From Comamonas sp. lk (GTDB lineage: Bacteria > Pseudomonadota > Gammaproteobacteria > Burkholderiales > Burkholderiaceae_C): DNA of 6,390 nt. The notes beneath the pieces were generated by a model. It ran no database searches and was not told the DNA's origin. It saw only the letters and a program-made list of their open reading frames with translations. The stretch is from contig CAMCJY010000121.1 in assembly GCA_945875225.1 (NCBI GenBank), positions 1 through 6,390 on the forward strand. The letters run 5' to 3'. Of this stretch, positions 1 through 6,114 are shown piece after piece. Positions within the stretch are counted from its first letter, which is position 1. Every line of letters starts with the position of its first letter. A program made the translations under genes and the position numbers.

Positions 1-259
1 CCTTGGACACGCAAAAAATCACATTCAGGTAGTCGTCCTTATGGTACTTGGAGCCCTTGAAGGTACGTCCAATGCCGGCAAACACCGCCTTCACCACGTC
101 CGGACTGTTGCCAAGCATCATTCCTCCAATGGCTGAGCCCAAAATACACCAGCCTTCGATGGGAGCAGCGTGCGCGAAGGTACCGAGTTGCCCTCCGCCA
201 ACTAAAAAGCTGCCGAACACGCAAATGTTCAAGAAGACAATCCCAAAGATTGCAAACAT
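1..259 (-). CDS. motA: Flagellar motor stator protein MotA, N-terminal part (cut by window edge)
   Basis: MotA is the inner-membrane subunit that, with MotB, forms the ion-conducting stator driving flagellar rotation. The first 86 residues are visible and the gene continues past the left edge. A first membrane segment spans about residues 2-22 and ends in a glycine-rich turn (FLVGGGQLG). A second lies at about 34-51 (IEGWCILGSAIGGMMLGN). Then comes the start of the cytoplasmic region, with the MotA-like stretch RTFKGSKYHKDDYL at about 65-78. The pattern of helix, GGxLG, helix ending in GN, and GSKY matches MotA from enteric bacteria along this whole length. The ATG at 257-259 is chosen because it gives the standard MotA N-terminus and has a purine-rich GGGAACGA a few bases upstream. 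Longer open frames over the same DNA, on either strand, look nothing like a known protein. motB would be expected beyond the edge. It lies 125 bp downstream of fliS, with a terminator-like hairpin between them. Confidence 0.9.
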   Translation of the reverse strand, partial: MFAIFGIVFLNICVFGSFLVGGGQLGTFAHAAPIEGWCILGSAIGGMMLGNSPDVVKAVFAGIGRTFKGSKYHKDDYLNVIFCVSK

Positions 260-303
260 ATTCGTTCCCAAAAGGACGGATTGTGACCAAACCAATTAAC
301 CAC

Positions 304-347
304 AAACCTGTAAAGGCCACACAAAGGTGGCCCGCAAATAAACCTGT
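304..347. repeat. 8-bp direct repeat AAACCTGT flanking the hairpin
   Basis: AAACCTGT occurs at 304-311 and again at 340-347, one copy on each side of the 315-332 hairpin. The two exact copies are 36 bp apart. This could be chance or a remnant of a small duplication, and no function can be assigned. Confidence 0.3.
311..332 (-). terminator. Candidate Rho-independent terminator after fliS
   Basis: Read on the minus strand, GGCCAC, a 6-base loop CTTTGT and GTGGCC form a perfect 6-bp GC-rich stem (arms 327-332 and 315-320), followed directly by TTTA. It lies about 50 bases past the fliS stop and about 50 bases before motA. That position suits ending or attenuating the fliS transcript. The T-run is short, so termination may be weak. 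On the plus strand the stem is not followed by T residues. Confidence 0.45.
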
Positions 348-378
348 CAGGCGCCCGACCCTGTCGGTCCGCCTACAC

Positions 379-398
379 CCCAGTTCAATGCAACTGGG
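379..398 (-). other. Perfect 7-bp hairpin overlapping the fliS stop codon
   Basis: CCCAGTT (379-385) and AACTGGG (392-398) are exact inverted repeats around a 6-base loop. They cover the last codons and stop of fliS (stop at 385-387). No T-run follows in either direction, so it is not a standard intrinsic terminator. It could protect the 3' end of the fliS message. A further small inverted repeat, CCGAC/GTCGG, follows at 355-367. Confidence 0.4.
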
Positions 399-795
399 CT
401 TGCTGAGGCAATAAAGTGGGCAATTGCGCCCAAGCTGACCGGATTTCCGACATCAGGTGCTGAACTTCCTTCAATGCTTCCATATCATTGTGCGCATTGG
501 CGAAAATCAGACGCCTGGTGACGTAGTTATACAAATCATTCAAGTTTTGTGCCAACTCGCCGCCACGGGTGAAGTCCAAGGCGCCTTGGAGACCGACCAC
601 GATGCGGCTGGCACGGGCAATGGCCTTGCCTTTTTCCTGGATCTTGCCGTGGGTCAGGTGGCCTTGCGCTTGCGACACGCTGTCCACCAAGCCGTCAAAC
701 AGCATCTGGATAAGGGCCACGTTATTGGCCACAGAAGCCTGGGAAGCCAGGTTGTCGGAGCCGTAAGACTCCATCGCTTTAAAGTGAACTCGCAT
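385..795 (-). CDS. fliS: Flagellin export chaperone FliS
   Basis: FliS binds the C-terminal part of flagellin in the cytoplasm, keeps it from polymerising and delivers it to the export gate. The product is 136 residues, the normal size for FliS, and reads as an all-helical protein. Recognisable family signatures are ALIQMLFDGLVDSV (about 27-40), an Ile/Val-rich helix ASRIVVGLQGALD (62-74), GGELAQNLNDLYNYVTRRL (78-96), and a final helix with EIRSAW (117-122). The N-terminus departs from the common SPHxLI-type lead-in: here it is NNVALI. The frame stays open upstream into fliA. I choose the ATG at 793-795 because a strong Shine-Dalgarno (TAGGAG, 8 bases away) precedes it and because the earlier ATG at 834 falls inside the predicted promoter. 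It is the fifth gene in the same direction, 88 bp after fliA. fliS more often sits next to fliD, so this location is unusual. A divergent FliS-like paralogue cannot be excluded. Confidence 0.85.
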   Translation of the reverse strand: MRVHFKAMESYGSDNLASQASVANNVALIQMLFDGLVDSVSQAQGHLTHGKIQEKGKAIARASRIVVGLQGALDFTRGGELAQNLNDLYNYVTRRLIFANAHNDMEALKEVQHLMSEIRSAWAQLPTLLPQQAQLH

Positions 796-803
796 AACTG
801 AAT

Positions 804-809
804 CTCCTA
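804..809 (-). promoter_or_regulatory. Ribosome binding site deciding the fliS start
   Basis: TAGGAG on the minus strand lies 8 bases before the ATG at 795. It is a near-ideal Shine-Dalgarno sequence. It supports this start over in-frame upstream starts, which would add up to 55 residues that do not look like FliS. Confidence 0.75.
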
Positions 810-830
810 CTGGGTTGCTGTACACAGTAG

Positions 831-857
831 ACATCGACGAGCTACGCAAAAACTTGA
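831..857 (-). promoter_or_regulatory. Candidate sigma-28 (FliA) promoter for fliS
   Basis: On the minus strand, TCAAGTTT (850-857) and GTCGATGT (831-838) are separated by exactly 11 bases. The enteric sigma-28 consensus is TAAAGTTT-N11-GCCGATAA. The -35 half matches 7 of 8 bases. The -10 half matches 5 of 8, including the CGAT core. Transcription would start near position 824, giving a leader of about 29 bases that contains the fliS ribosome binding site. FliA is encoded immediately upstream and fliS is a typical late flagellar gene, so the placement makes biological sense. It is a sequence prediction only. Confidence 0.6.
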
Positions 858-883
858 GGCTTGGGGGCTCATCCACCATGAAA

Positions 884-1633
884 TTAGCCCTTCGACTTAG
901 CCTTGGCCGGGGATTTGGCCTGTTCCTCGATCCCCAGGGACAGCCGCAGCTTCTTGACAATTGCGGTTAGCAATTGGCTGACGCGCGACTCGGTCACACC
1001 TAAAACATCGCCAATTTCCTTTAAATTGAGCTCTTCCACATAGTAGAGAGACATCAAGAGCTGGTCGCGCTCAGGCAGTTCGGCTATGGCCTCGGTGACA
1101 GCGCGCATGAAATCTTCATGCTCTACGATGACATCAGGCTGGCGCGAGCGCTCGTCGGCGATGCCCAGCACTTCGTCATTAATCACTTCCATGGAAAGCG
1201 TCTCAAAGCGCTTGGCATTGCCGCGCTTTTTCTGAAACTCCTCCAGATCGTCGCCCATGTGCTCGGCCAATTCACTTTGCGTTGGCTTGCGACCCAGCTC
1301 GCTGGCCAGGAAATTGATCGCCTCGTTCTCGGACTTGTTGAAGGCCACCGCCGAGCGCGGCAAATAAGACAACTGGCGCACCTCGTCCAAGATGGCGCCC
1401 CGTACCCGGCTCAGGGCAAAGCTTTCAAACTCGATACCCTTGGTCGGGTCAAAGGCGCGTGCAGCCTCCAAAAGGCCAATCATGCCGACCTGCATCAGCT
1501 CATCGAGCTCCATAAACGGGGGGAGACGCACCTTCAGGTGCAAAGCCACCCGTTTGACCATGCCCAAATGGGCCATAACCAGTGCTTCGCTGGCATCATG
1601 GACCTCATCGTAAAGCTTGGTGGCGATGGCCAT
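884..1633 (-). CDS. fliA: Flagellar sigma factor sigma-28 (FliA)
   Basis: FliA directs RNA polymerase to late flagellar and chemotaxis promoters and is held inactive by the anti-sigma factor FlgM until the hook is complete. The product is 249 residues, close to the family length. Sigma region 2 lies at about 24-86 (VRLPPFMELDELMQVGMIGLL, then FALSRVRGAILDEVR). Region 3 is at about 91-127, including LPRS and the stretch ELGRKPTQSELAEHMG. Region 4 is at about 181-230, with LPERDQLLMSLYYVEELNLKEIG leading into the helix-turn-helix. The end of the recognition helix reads SRVSQLLTAI, where E. coli FliA has SRVSQLHSQA. The usual tryptophan in DWVPRS is replaced (SYLPRS). A short Lys/Ala-rich tail closes the protein. 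The ATG is 5 bases after the flhG stop, with AGGA about 9 bases upstream inside the flhG end. This indicates tight co-transcription with flhG and possibly translational coupling. Confidence 0.95.
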   Translation of the reverse strand: MAIATKLYDEVHDASEALVMAHLGMVKRVALHLKVRLPPFMELDELMQVGMIGLLEAARAFDPTKGIEFESFALSRVRGAILDEVRQLSYLPRSAVAFNKSENEAINFLASELGRKPTQSELAEHMGDDLEEFQKKRGNAKRFETLSMEVINDEVLGIADERSRQPDVIVEHEDFMRAVTEAIAELPERDQLLMSLYYVEELNLKEIGDVLGVTESRVSQLLTAIVKKLRLSLGIEEQAKSPAKAKSKG

Positions 1634-1638
1634 AGTGA

Positions 1639-2457
1639 TTAGTCCTGGTGCCGCACCAGGCGCTCGACAAAAAATTGCATACCGCCGGAGAAATTAGCAA
1701 TCGGGGGCATTTGGGTGATGGACTTGGCAAGGCGCTTGAAATCGCGCGCGCTGTTGCTGCGCGGGGCAAATTCAAGTACTGGCTCGTATTTTTTGTGTGC
1801 CGCCAGTATGGCATCGTCATTTTCAACCGAACCCAAATAGCGGGTGGTGAAATTGAGGAACTGGGCGCACACCTGGTTGATACGGCGGTACAGGTTCTGC
1901 CCGTCGGCCTGGCTGTTGACCGCGTTAGGCACGATGTAGATTTCGTTCAGGTCGTAATCCTGGATCAAGACTTTGATGGTTCCGTAGGCGTCGGCAATCG
2001 AAGAGGGGTCGTCCCGCACCACGATATAACGGCGCTGACAGGCACCCATAAAGGTGAGGACGGTGGGCGAAATACCGGCGGCCATGTCCACAATCAGGTA
2101 GTCGATTTCATCTTCCAGCGCGCTAAAGGACTGCACAATGCGCGACGCCTGCACCCGGGTGAGCGAGGCCAACTCTTTCACGCCCGAGGCGCCTGGCACC
2201 AGCATGACACCGTGGCGCGAGGTGACAATAATTTCCTGCAAAGTCTTTTGCCCACTCATAAAGTGGCTCAAATTGAAGGGACAGACGCAGCCCAGCGCGA
2301 TTTGGGCGTTGGCCAAACCCATATCGGCATCAAACAACATGACGCGGTGACCCATCATGCGCAGGGCAATCGCCACATTCACGGCCACGGTCGTTTTACC
2401 GACGCCGCCTTTGCCACTGGCGATGCCGATCACCTCGGTACGAGCAGTTTTAGTCAT
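1639..2457 (-). CDS. flhG: MinD-like ATPase FlhG (FleN), flagellar number regulator
   Basis: FlhG is a membrane-associated ParA/MinD-type ATPase that limits flagellar number, working with FlhF and, in some species, by restraining the flagellar master activator. The product is 272 residues. The deviant Walker A motif GKGGVGKTT is at 15-23, with the signature Lys16 and the P-loop Lys21. Walker A' (FDADMGLAN) is at 42-50 and Walker B (LIVDMAAG) at 121-128 with Asp124. DDPSSIADAYGTIKVL (149-164) is the family's switch-like stretch. The C-terminus ends in FFVERLVRHQD, like Pseudomonas FleN (FFVERLV). The N-terminus before the P-loop is only about 14 residues, and I see no DQAxxLR-type FlhF-activating motif there. 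It starts 18 bases after flhF, with a weak purine-rich site (AGAAAAGA) just ahead of the ATG. Its stop is 5 bases before fliA. Confidence 0.95.
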   Translation of the reverse strand: MTKTARTEVIGIASGKGGVGKTTVAVNVAIALRMMGHRVMLFDADMGLANAQIALGCVCPFNLSHFMSGQKTLQEIIVTSRHGVMLVPGASGVKELASLTRVQASRIVQSFSALEDEIDYLIVDMAAGISPTVLTFMGACQRRYIVVRDDPSSIADAYGTIKVLIQDYDLNEIYIVPNAVNSQADGQNLYRRINQVCAQFLNFTTRYLGSVENDDAILAAHKKYEPVLEFAPRSNSARDFKRLAKSITQMPPIANFSGGMQFFVERLVRHQD

Positions 2458-2475
2458 TCTTTTCTAGCGATATTC

Positions 2476-3780
2476 TCAATTGAAGGGCCCACGCATACCC
2501 CGGGGGCTTGCAGGCGAAAACAGGCGTGGCGACGGCGGCGGCAATTTCACCGAGAGGGGTTTAGAAACCTGGATCGGGGCAATGGCTGTAATCGGGCCAA
2601 TGGTCTCGGGCGCCCGCGAAAGCTGGGCTAGGGCCATTTCTACCAACGAAGCTGCACTCAAATCCCGCCTCAAAGCCCCCAACTGGGCTCCATCGCTCGC
2701 TGCGGATAGCGGCAGAAAATTATCGCAGAGAAACTCCACCAGGGGCCAGGGCTGGACAGATTCATCCAATTTACTGACCATCAAGCTATTCCAGCGGATG
2801 CCCGCGCTGCGCAAAGCGCGGCGCAAGGTAGCACTGGAGGCATCCGCCGCCACCAGGGCGTGGGTGGAGCAGGTCGGGCATACCGCCTGAATTTCCATAA
2901 CCCGTTCGGCCATGTGGGTACCGCAGGTGTCTATCAGCACCAGGCTGCGACCGCCCAACTGGGCCAGCAGCGCGCTCAGGGCGGCGCCGCTGTCGGCGCG
3001 GAAACACTCAATACCTGCTTGGTTGGCCAGGGCCTGGGTCTGGGCCCAGGCGCCCACGCGCTGGTCGCGGTAGCTGATGACGGCGATTTTAGACGCCGCC
3101 TGCTGGGCAGCGGCCTCGCGCGCCAGGCGCAGCACCATCGTGGTTTTGCCCGCGCCTGAGGGGCCGGCAATCACATGAATACCCGCCTGAGGCAGTTCCA
3201 TACTGGGGCGGTGCGAGACCTGCTCCAGTTGGTTACGCACTGCCGTCAAGGCTTCGTGCTCGCTGCGCATATCTTTCACGGTATCCAAAAGCAAAGTGCG
3301 CAGACCGCCGGACATGCCGGCGCGGGTAAAGGAAGCCATCAGCTCCTCCACTTCGGGGGACATGTGCTGCCCGTGGCTCCAGGCCGGTGCCTGCTGGGTC
3401 AGTTGGAACTCACGACGCAAAGCAGAAAGCTCCTCGCGGATCAAATCCATCATTTCTCGGCTGGCGAAGTCCTCGCTCTGTGGGACTTTGCGTTGCACCA
3501 GCGGCAAAGACTGGGCCGGCGCGGGTGTTTTGGCTACGCTGGCCTGGCCTCTGGGCTGGGTCTGTGCCTGCGCGAAATGGCGCTTGAAATCGGCACCGGC
3601 TTCGCTGGGCTTGGCAGCCATAACCGGCTCGGGGTTTTCTTCGATATCGATAGCTACCACCAATTCGGTTTGTCCGCCGACCATGTGGTTGGATATCACC
3701 AGCACGTTGCGCCCGTACAAGGCCATCGCCTTTTCGGTGGCACTTTTGGTGTCGTGGGCCAGTATGCGTTTGAGTTCCAT
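2476..3780 (-). CDS. flhF: SRP-family GTPase FlhF, flagellar placement factor
   Basis: FlhF is a signal-recognition-particle-type GTPase that sets where flagella assemble and helps recruit early basal-body parts. The product is 434 residues. The N-terminus (MELKRILAHDTKSATEKAMALYG) is the FlhF B-domain start. A low-complexity Ala/Gln/Pro linker spans about 50-100. A helical N domain runs about 105-190, followed by the G domain: G1 GPSGAGKTT (206-214), a G2-like SYRDQRVGAWAQ (236-247), G3 DTCG (284-287), G4 SKLDE (336-340) and a G5-like ASDGAQ (361-366). Several motifs depart from the family: DTCGTH replaces DTAG, and the usual DSYR-IGA appears as RDQRVGA. After about residue 390 a Pro/Ser-rich tail of roughly 45 residues extends beyond the G domain. 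The ATG at 3780 has GCGGAAC upstream. It is 58 bp after flhA and 18 bp before flhG. Identity as FlhF is secure from domain order and neighbours; full GTPase activity is less certain. Confidence 0.92.
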   Translation of the reverse strand: MELKRILAHDTKSATEKAMALYGRNVLVISNHMVGGQTELVVAIDIEENPEPVMAAKPSEAGADFKRHFAQAQTQPRGQASVAKTPAPAQSLPLVQRKVPQSEDFASREMMDLIREELSALRREFQLTQQAPAWSHGQHMSPEVEELMASFTRAGMSGGLRTLLLDTVKDMRSEHEALTAVRNQLEQVSHRPSMELPQAGIHVIAGPSGAGKTTMVLRLAREAAAQQAASKIAVISYRDQRVGAWAQTQALANQAGIECFRADSGAALSALLAQLGGRSLVLIDTCGTHMAERVMEIQAVCPTCSTHALVAADASSATLRRALRSAGIRWNSLMVSKLDESVQPWPLVEFLCDNFLPLSAASDGAQLGALRRDLSAASLVEMALAQLSRAPETIGPITAIAPIQVSKPLSVKLPPPSPRLFSPASPRGMRGPFN

Positions 3781-3838
3781 GGTACTTGTTCCGCAATAAA
3801 TAAGAAGAGTGGGTCAGGGTAATGCCAAGGGATCAGGC

Positions 3839-5941
3839 CTACTGGCTGTCCGCACTGACGGTGTGAATGACCTGAATCGATTGGTCATCCGGGATTTCTG
3901 CATACGATAAAACCACCATTTCGCTCACGCGATGGCGCACGGCTTTGGCCAGCCAGGGGCGAATCGCTGGGGAGACGACCAGCACGGCGGCGTTGCCAAG
4001 CTCTTCGACTTCTTTGGAGCCCTGGCGCAAGGCGGCAAACAGGCGCTCGGCCAGGCCGGGTTCCATCACGACGTTTTGGTTTTGGCTCTGCTGTTGCAGC
4101 ACGTTGTGCAGCACTTGCTCCAGGCCCGGATCCAGCGTCATGACCGAGAGCGTTTCTTTTTCATCGAGCAGGTTTTGCACAATCATGCGGCCCAGGCGGG
4201 GGCGCAGCAAGGCGGTGAGCTGCTCGGGCTCTTGCGTGCGACCGCTTACTTCGGACAGGGTTTCCACAATCGTGCGCATGTCGCGGATCGATACCGAGTC
4301 GTTGAGCAAACCTTGCAAGGTGCGGGTGAGCACGCCCAAAGACAGCTTGGAAGGCACAAGGTCTTCCACCAGCTTGGGCGACTTGGCTGTGAGCTTGTCA
4401 AGTAGCTGCTGCACTTCGTCGTGGCTGAGCAGATCGGCTGCGTTATCGCGCAATACTTTATTCAGATGGGTGGCCACGGCAGTAGCCGAATCGACCACGG
4501 TATAACCCAGGGCTCGGGCATGGTCACGCTGCGAAGGCTCAATCCACACCGCCTCCAAACCGAAGGCCGGTTCGGTGGTGGGCGTGCCCTCCAAATTGCC
4601 GTAAACCTGGCCGGGATTGATCGCCATTTCGCGACCGACTTTGACTTTGCCGCGCCCGCGCACCACGCCTTTGAGCACGATGTGGTAGCTGTCCGGGTCG
4701 ATGCTCAAAGCATCGCGGATACGCACCGGCTGGATCAAAAAGCCCAGTTCGGCAGACAATTTTTTGCGCACACCTTTAACGCGTGTCATCAGCTGGCCGC
4801 CAGTCTCGGCATTGACCAGCGGTATCAGCCCGTAACCGATTTCCAGGCCTACCAGGTCCACCTGGTCCAGGTCTTCCCAATCGAGTTCCTTGGGTTGCTC
4901 GGCGGCGGCCACGGCGGCGGCCTCGGCCACTTTTTCGGGGGAGTCGGCGGCGGCCTCGCGGCGTAACAGTATCCAGCCCAGACCGGCAGTAGCCGCGGAC
5001 AAAAAGATAAACACCAGGTGCGGCATGCCAGGCACCACACCGAGCACCGCCATGATGATGGAGGTGACAAACAAAGCGGTCGGATTGCCCAACTGGCTGG
5101 AGGCCTGCTCGGTCATGGACTCGGTAGTCGTCACCCGTGTCACCACAATAGCCGTTGCCAGCGACAGCAACAAGGCAGGCACTTGGGCGACCAGGCCGTC
5201 ACCGATGGTGAGCAGGGAGTAAATACGCGCAGCATCGCCCATCGATAAGCCATGCTGGCCTACACCAATGGCAAAACCGCCCACCAGGTTGATGATCAAA
5301 ATCAACAGCGCGGCAATCGCGTCACCGCTGACAAACTTGGAAGCGCCGTCCATAGAGCCGAAAAAGTCCGACTCTTGCGTGAGTTCGGCCCGCCGTGTAC
5401 GAGCCGTGTCCTGATCGATCACGCCCGCATTCAGGTCTGCATCAATCGCCATTTGCTTACCGGGCATCGCGTCCAGGGTAAAGCGGGCATTGACCTCGGA
5501 GACGCGTCCGGCGCCCTTGGTCACCACAAAGAAATTCACGATCATCAAGATGATAAAAATGATGAAGCCCACGACGTAATTGCCACCGATGACAAACTCT
5601 CCGAAGGCAGCCACCACCTTGCCGGCCGCATCATGGCCCTCATGGCCGTTCACCAAAATCACCCGGGTCGAGGCCACATTGAGCGCCAGGCGCAGCATGG
5701 TGGCAAACAGCAGCACCGAGGGGAAGGAGGAAAATTCCAGCGGCTTGCGCACTTTGATTGCAATCATGATGATCAAGAGCGCAGACGCTATATTGAAAGT
5801 AAATAGCACGTCCAGCACCATGGGTGGCAAAGGAATGACCAACATCCCCATGATCAACAAAACCAAGCCCGGAATGCTCAGGTCATTGAAGTTGAACTTG
5901 GATAAATTTTGTCGGATTGTCGACAGGGACAGCGTGCTCAT
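3839..5941 (-). CDS. flhA: Flagellar export gate protein FlhA
   Basis: FlhA forms the nonameric ring of the flagellar type III export gate. It couples proton flow to export and docks chaperone-substrate complexes on its cytoplasmic domain. The product is 700 residues, the normal length. Eight membrane segments can be placed at about 22-41, 44-62, 73-93, 117-140, 204-227, 242-268, 287-306 and 308-327. The FHIPEP-family signature RLALNVASTR is at 84-93. The conserved cytoplasmic loop GAGRVSEVNARFTLDAMPG begins near 143, followed by the MAIDADL acidic motif at about 164-170. An Ala/Glu-rich linker (about 328-352) leads to the soluble export domain (about 355-700). The frame stays open upstream to a GTG at 6046, but those 35 extra residues do not fit the family. 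The ATG at 5941 gives the standard short N-terminus, although no clear Shine-Dalgarno precedes it. It heads the leftward operon, diverging from the fliK-like gene. flhB, often its upstream partner, is not in the window. Confidence 0.96.
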   Translation of the reverse strand: MSTLSLSTIRQNLSKFNFNDLSIPGLVLLIMGMLVIPLPPMVLDVLFTFNIASALLIIMIAIKVRKPLEFSSFPSVLLFATMLRLALNVASTRVILVNGHEGHDAAGKVVAAFGEFVIGGNYVVGFIIFIILMIVNFFVVTKGAGRVSEVNARFTLDAMPGKQMAIDADLNAGVIDQDTARTRRAELTQESDFFGSMDGASKFVSGDAIAALLILIINLVGGFAIGVGQHGLSMGDAARIYSLLTIGDGLVAQVPALLLSLATAIVVTRVTTTESMTEQASSQLGNPTALFVTSIIMAVLGVVPGMPHLVFIFLSAATAGLGWILLRREAAADSPEKVAEAAAVAAAEQPKELDWEDLDQVDLVGLEIGYGLIPLVNAETGGQLMTRVKGVRKKLSAELGFLIQPVRIRDALSIDPDSYHIVLKGVVRGRGKVKVGREMAINPGQVYGNLEGTPTTEPAFGLEAVWIEPSQRDHARALGYTVVDSATAVATHLNKVLRDNAADLLSHDEVQQLLDKLTAKSPKLVEDLVPSKLSLGVLTRTLQGLLNDSVSIRDMRTIVETLSEVSGRTQEPEQLTALLRPRLGRMIVQNLLDEKETLSVMTLDPGLEQVLHNVLQQQSQNQNVVMEPGLAERLFAALRQGSKEVEELGNAAVLVVSPAIRPWLAKAVRHRVSEMVVLSYAEIPDDQSIQVIHTVSADSQ
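4901..4955. repeat. GGCGGCGGCC repeated three times in the FlhA linker
   Basis: The 10-mer GGCGGCGGCC occurs at 4901-4910, 4913-4922 and 4946-4955. On the coding strand these runs give consecutive GCC alanine codons in the linker between the FlhA membrane and cytoplasmic domains. A flexible linker tolerates such drift, and slippage may vary its length between strains. Confidence 0.6.
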
Positions 5942-5992
5942 AGTCAGTATTTGATAGATATCGGCAGGTTGAAGTGGTGTGCAGGCTTGGGT

Positions 5993-6020
5993 TTTATCGG
6001 GTTGCAAGGGCTTGAAGCAA
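5993..6020 (-). promoter_or_regulatory. Weak candidate housekeeping promoter for flhA
   Basis: On the minus strand, TTGCTT (6015-6020) and GATAAA (5993-5998) are 16 bases apart, with partial resemblance to sigma-70 boxes (3/6 and 4/6). The transcript would start about 45 bases before the flhA ATG. The operon must have a promoter in this 206-bp divergent region or farther upstream, but this assignment is tentative. Confidence 0.2.
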
Positions 6021-6103
6021 TCTCTATGCCACTGACTTTGAGCCACGCATCGCGTCCTGCACCTGCGGCAAACCCTTACCCGTCACGTTTCTTGCGTTAC
6101 ACA

Positions 6104-6114
6104 TGGCATTGCCA
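6104..6114. promoter_or_regulatory. Short palindrome in the flhA/fliK divergent region
   Basis: TGGCA-T-TGCCA is a perfect 11-base palindrome with a one-base centre. Its right end is 33 bases before the plus-strand start at 6148. It could be an operator half-site arrangement for a regulator of the divergent pair. It is short enough to occur by chance. Confidence 0.25.

Noticed and set aside
272..298. TTAATTGG-N11-TCCGTCCT as a sigma-28 promoter for motA
   Set aside because: The spacing fits, but both halves match the consensus at half or fewer positions, so it cannot be told from chance.
39..320. 93-residue open frame on the minus strand over the motA start
   Set aside because: It is out of frame with the clear MotA translation (1-259), and its sequence is Arg/Trp-rich with no family resemblance.
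796..960. N-terminal extension of fliS to position 960 or 834
   Set aside because: The extension overlaps the fliA coding end and the predicted promoter, and does not look like FliS. The strong TAGGAG lies before the ATG at 795.
1648..2631. Long plus-strand open frame (327 residues) opposite flhG and the end of flhF
   Set aside because: It is antisense to two well-recognised genes. Its His/Gln/Gly-rich composition is typical of a shadow frame in GC-rich DNA, and no motif is visible.
5958..5965. GCCGATAT on the minus strand as a sigma-28 -10 box for flhA
   Set aside because: The element 11 bases upstream is CTGCACAC, which does not match a -35. The transcript would start only about 10 bases before the ATG.
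5942..6046. 35-residue upstream extension of FlhA from a GTG
   Set aside because: FlhA proteins begin close to the residues encoded at 5941, and the extension has no membrane or conserved character.
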